From Brugia malayi (taxonomy: Eukaryota > Nematoda > Chromadorea > Rhabditida > Onchocercidae): DNA of 64,000 bases. The stretch lies in assembly GCF_000002995.4 (NCBI RefSeq), contig NW_025062479.1:1375221-1439220 (forward strand), written 5' to 3'. The notes beneath the pieces are model-generated. The model was not told where the DNA came from, ran no database searches, and was given only the letters and a program-made list of their open reading frames with translations. Positions 62,101 through 64,000 of the stretch are shown here, one piece after another. Position numbers and translations under genes: made by a program. The number at the start of each line of letters is the position of its first letter. Position 1 is the stretch's first letter.

Positions 62101-64000
62101 TTATTTCTTATCTTTAAATTTAATATTTATTTTACATTTTCTTTTTCTTTTTCAATGCAATTTATAGCTATAGAATGATACGGAGCTCATCAACTTTTAT
62201 ATATTTAATTTTTCAAATTTTTTAAATTCATTCATTTATTTATCTCATCGTATTATTTCCATTTATTTCATTGCTTTGGTTTTTTTTTTTTTTTTATTCT
62301 TATTTAAATTGAATATATTAAAGTTAATCTAAAATAGAATTTCAATTTTGTATGCAATTATATTTTTTATCAATTCAAATATGTTCCTACTTTTTTAGCT
62401 AATATTTCCTATAATAATGGTTATATATAACAAAAAAAAAAAAAGAAAAAGGAATGTTATCTATTAGCTGTGTCATTCCATAGCTAACACTTTCATTAAC
62501 ATAATATTGGAATTGAAAAAATTTCTATTCGCCATCCTTTCCTATTTTAGATCTTTACAAAATATTTATCCATCATTCTTTTTTTTTTTTTAAACAAAAA
62601 AAAAAATGTGTTAATTGATAGTAATTATTAATCATACACTATCATCTTCAAATGTTTTAAATTGAATTATTATTTTTTTTTTTTTAAATTTTCCACTCCA
62701 TTCTTTTTCACTAAAAAAGAAAGAAAGACATAACTGACTTATCATTTTATTAATTAATAAATTTTTAATTAAAATTTGAAAATTTTTTTTTTTAGTGAAA
62801 TAAAATTAGTTAAAATAACTACATATAAATTTATCAATATAATTTTCCATTACAATAATTTAAATTTATTCATTTTTAAATTACTAGTATTAACACTATC
62901 CCATGTGTTTTTGTTATTTTCCTAATTTGATCAAAAATATTTTCATATTTTCTCATTGTCTGAAGTTTTCTTTTCTAATTTCTTTTTTTTTCTATTTTTT
63001 TACTTATTTGTTTATTTACTTATTCTTTATTTTTATTATTACTTTTTTTTTTTTGATAAAATCACATTCTTTTCGTATTTTTTTCGTTGACAGTATAAAT
63101 AAGCAATTTTTTCTGCTTTGAGAACAGCATAATATGAAATTATCGTCCTGATATTATTTCATTCATTTTGTAACACTGATAATAATGATAATAACGATGA
63201 AAACAATGATAATAATGATAGTGGTAATGATGATCAAAGTGAAGAATTGATACTAATTAATAATATCGCTTTTTCGATGCGATATAATTCTTTCATCTAA
63301 TTGATGATTATCATCCTTATCATCTTATTCTTTTCTTATTTTTTTAATTCTTCTTTTTTAAAATATCACATTAATATATAAAGAGTTAAAATGTAAAAGA
63401 AAAAAGTAAAAGAAATTTTACATATAATATAGCTTATAACCTTACTTCATTCTCTAATTCTAACATTTCTTCATTTTGTTTTCATTTCTTTTACAACTTT
63501 AATTACTTAACTCTTCAACAATAAGCAAGCAAGCAAACAAAGTAAGCAAATGATTAGTCAGAAAAATTTTTTTTTGTTGTTGAAAACATACATACAATCA
63601 AATAATTTAATATTTAAAAACGGTAAAAAGTTAAATGGTTGAGTGAAAGAGTGAAAAATTGAAAGAATGAAAGAGCAATTAGAAATTTCAACTTTTTTTT
63701 TTTATCTAATCGTTTTCCTTCTTTTTTTTTCATTTTTCTTCTACCTCTTTCCTTCATCATTATTTTTCGTCATCCTTCTACCTTTCATCTTTCTTTCATT
63801 TGTTTTCATTGCTTTTCAATATATATGTGTATAAGCATAGTTGCTTTGAATTCAGTTCTTCATTATTTAAGTTTTTCAATTTCAAATTATTTTATTATTT
63901 TTTCTTTTCTATCGTATTTCATTGAATTAATTATTCCTTTTGTTCGTTCGTTTTTTTTAATCTTTTTTTTTTTACTATCATTATAAGGAAATTTTCAAAA
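59143..64000. other. Right-hand A/T-rich region, no gene recognised
   Basis: Long A and T runs (for example about 60977-60999), a (TA)n near 61184-61196, CATA/ACATAC-type repeats about 61365-61430 and AATGAT triplet repeats at 63175-63230. ORFs here are Phe/Lys/Asn-rich and low-complexity. I see no exon with both plausible borders and non-trivial composition, and no tRNA or rRNA. Confidence 0.45.
63175..63235 (+). repeat. (GATAAT/AACGAT)n triplet repeat
   Basis: GAT/AAT/AAC triplets run for about 60 bp and read as Asp/Asn in one frame. Similar GATAAT repeats occur at about 47415-47500 and elsewhere in the window, so this is a dispersed simple repeat and not a coding Asn/Asp tract. Confidence 0.7.

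Noticed and set aside
63120..63300. Asp/Asn-rich open frame (about 57 codons) with a hydrophobic beginning
   Set aside because: It lacks an ATG, follows a stop directly, and is mostly a GAT/AAT simple repeat that recurs elsewhere in the window.
1..64000. CRISPR array, rRNA, tRNA, operon or phage features
   Set aside because: No spaced palindromic repeats, no tRNA-like GGTTCGA arms and no rRNA cores were seen; the intron-rich genes are eukaryotic.

Overview
The window reads as nuclear DNA of a parasitic nematode, most probably a filarial or related spirurid. The DNA is very AT-rich and full of A/T homopolymers. Genes are cut into many small exons by mostly short introns that end in TTTTCAG-like acceptors, and the encoded proteins are animal-specific (ciliary dynein, a Vestigial-like TEAD cofactor, an IL-17-receptor-like ectodomain). 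I see no rRNA, tRNA, CRISPR array, intact transposon, plasmid or phage feature.

Layout. (1) 1-4408, minus strand: the 5' two-thirds or so of a secreted or transmembrane receptor gene. It has a signal peptide and a cysteine- and N-glycosylation-rich ectodomain that I read as nematode interleukin-17-receptor-like (ILCR type). It runs off the left edge before any cytoplasmic domain. (2) 4409-8726: a 4.3 kb divergent intergenic region, low complexity, with a purine-rich block, a 52-codon ORF and an RFX/X-box-like site. (3) 8727-42812, plus strand: a complete 34 kb gene for the cytoplasmic dynein-2 (IFT retrograde motor) heavy chain, orthologue of C. elegans che-3 and human DYNC2H1. I assembled it by hand from 88 exons into about 4,199 codons with phases that close throughout. 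All four nucleotide-binding-site AAA modules, the stalk and the C-terminal domain are present. Two junctions lack canonical GT/AG signals and are the main gene-structure surprises. (4) 42813-44205: convergent intergenic gap. (5) 44206-48296, minus strand: a complete five-exon, 245-residue VGLL4/Tgi-type protein with two Tondu motifs, a PLDLS CtBP-type motif and a PPPPY motif. (6) 48297-64000: a gene-poor, A/T-rich stretch with microsatellites, a GC-richer island near 52.7-53.0 kb, a roughly 580 bp (ATTC)/(ATTCC) satellite at 57.6-58.2 kb, and one short ORF at 59 kb that may be a first exon.

The three genes do not form a pathway. The receptor and the dynein gene diverge from a shared 4.3 kb interval, and the dynein gene and the VGLL4-like gene converge. 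The che-3 product would work in cilia of sensory neurons, the VGLL4-like product in the nucleus with a TEAD factor (EGL-44 in C. elegans), and the receptor at the cell surface.

Exon coordinates come from reading splice signals, phase and family similarity by eye. No alignment or RNA evidence was available.
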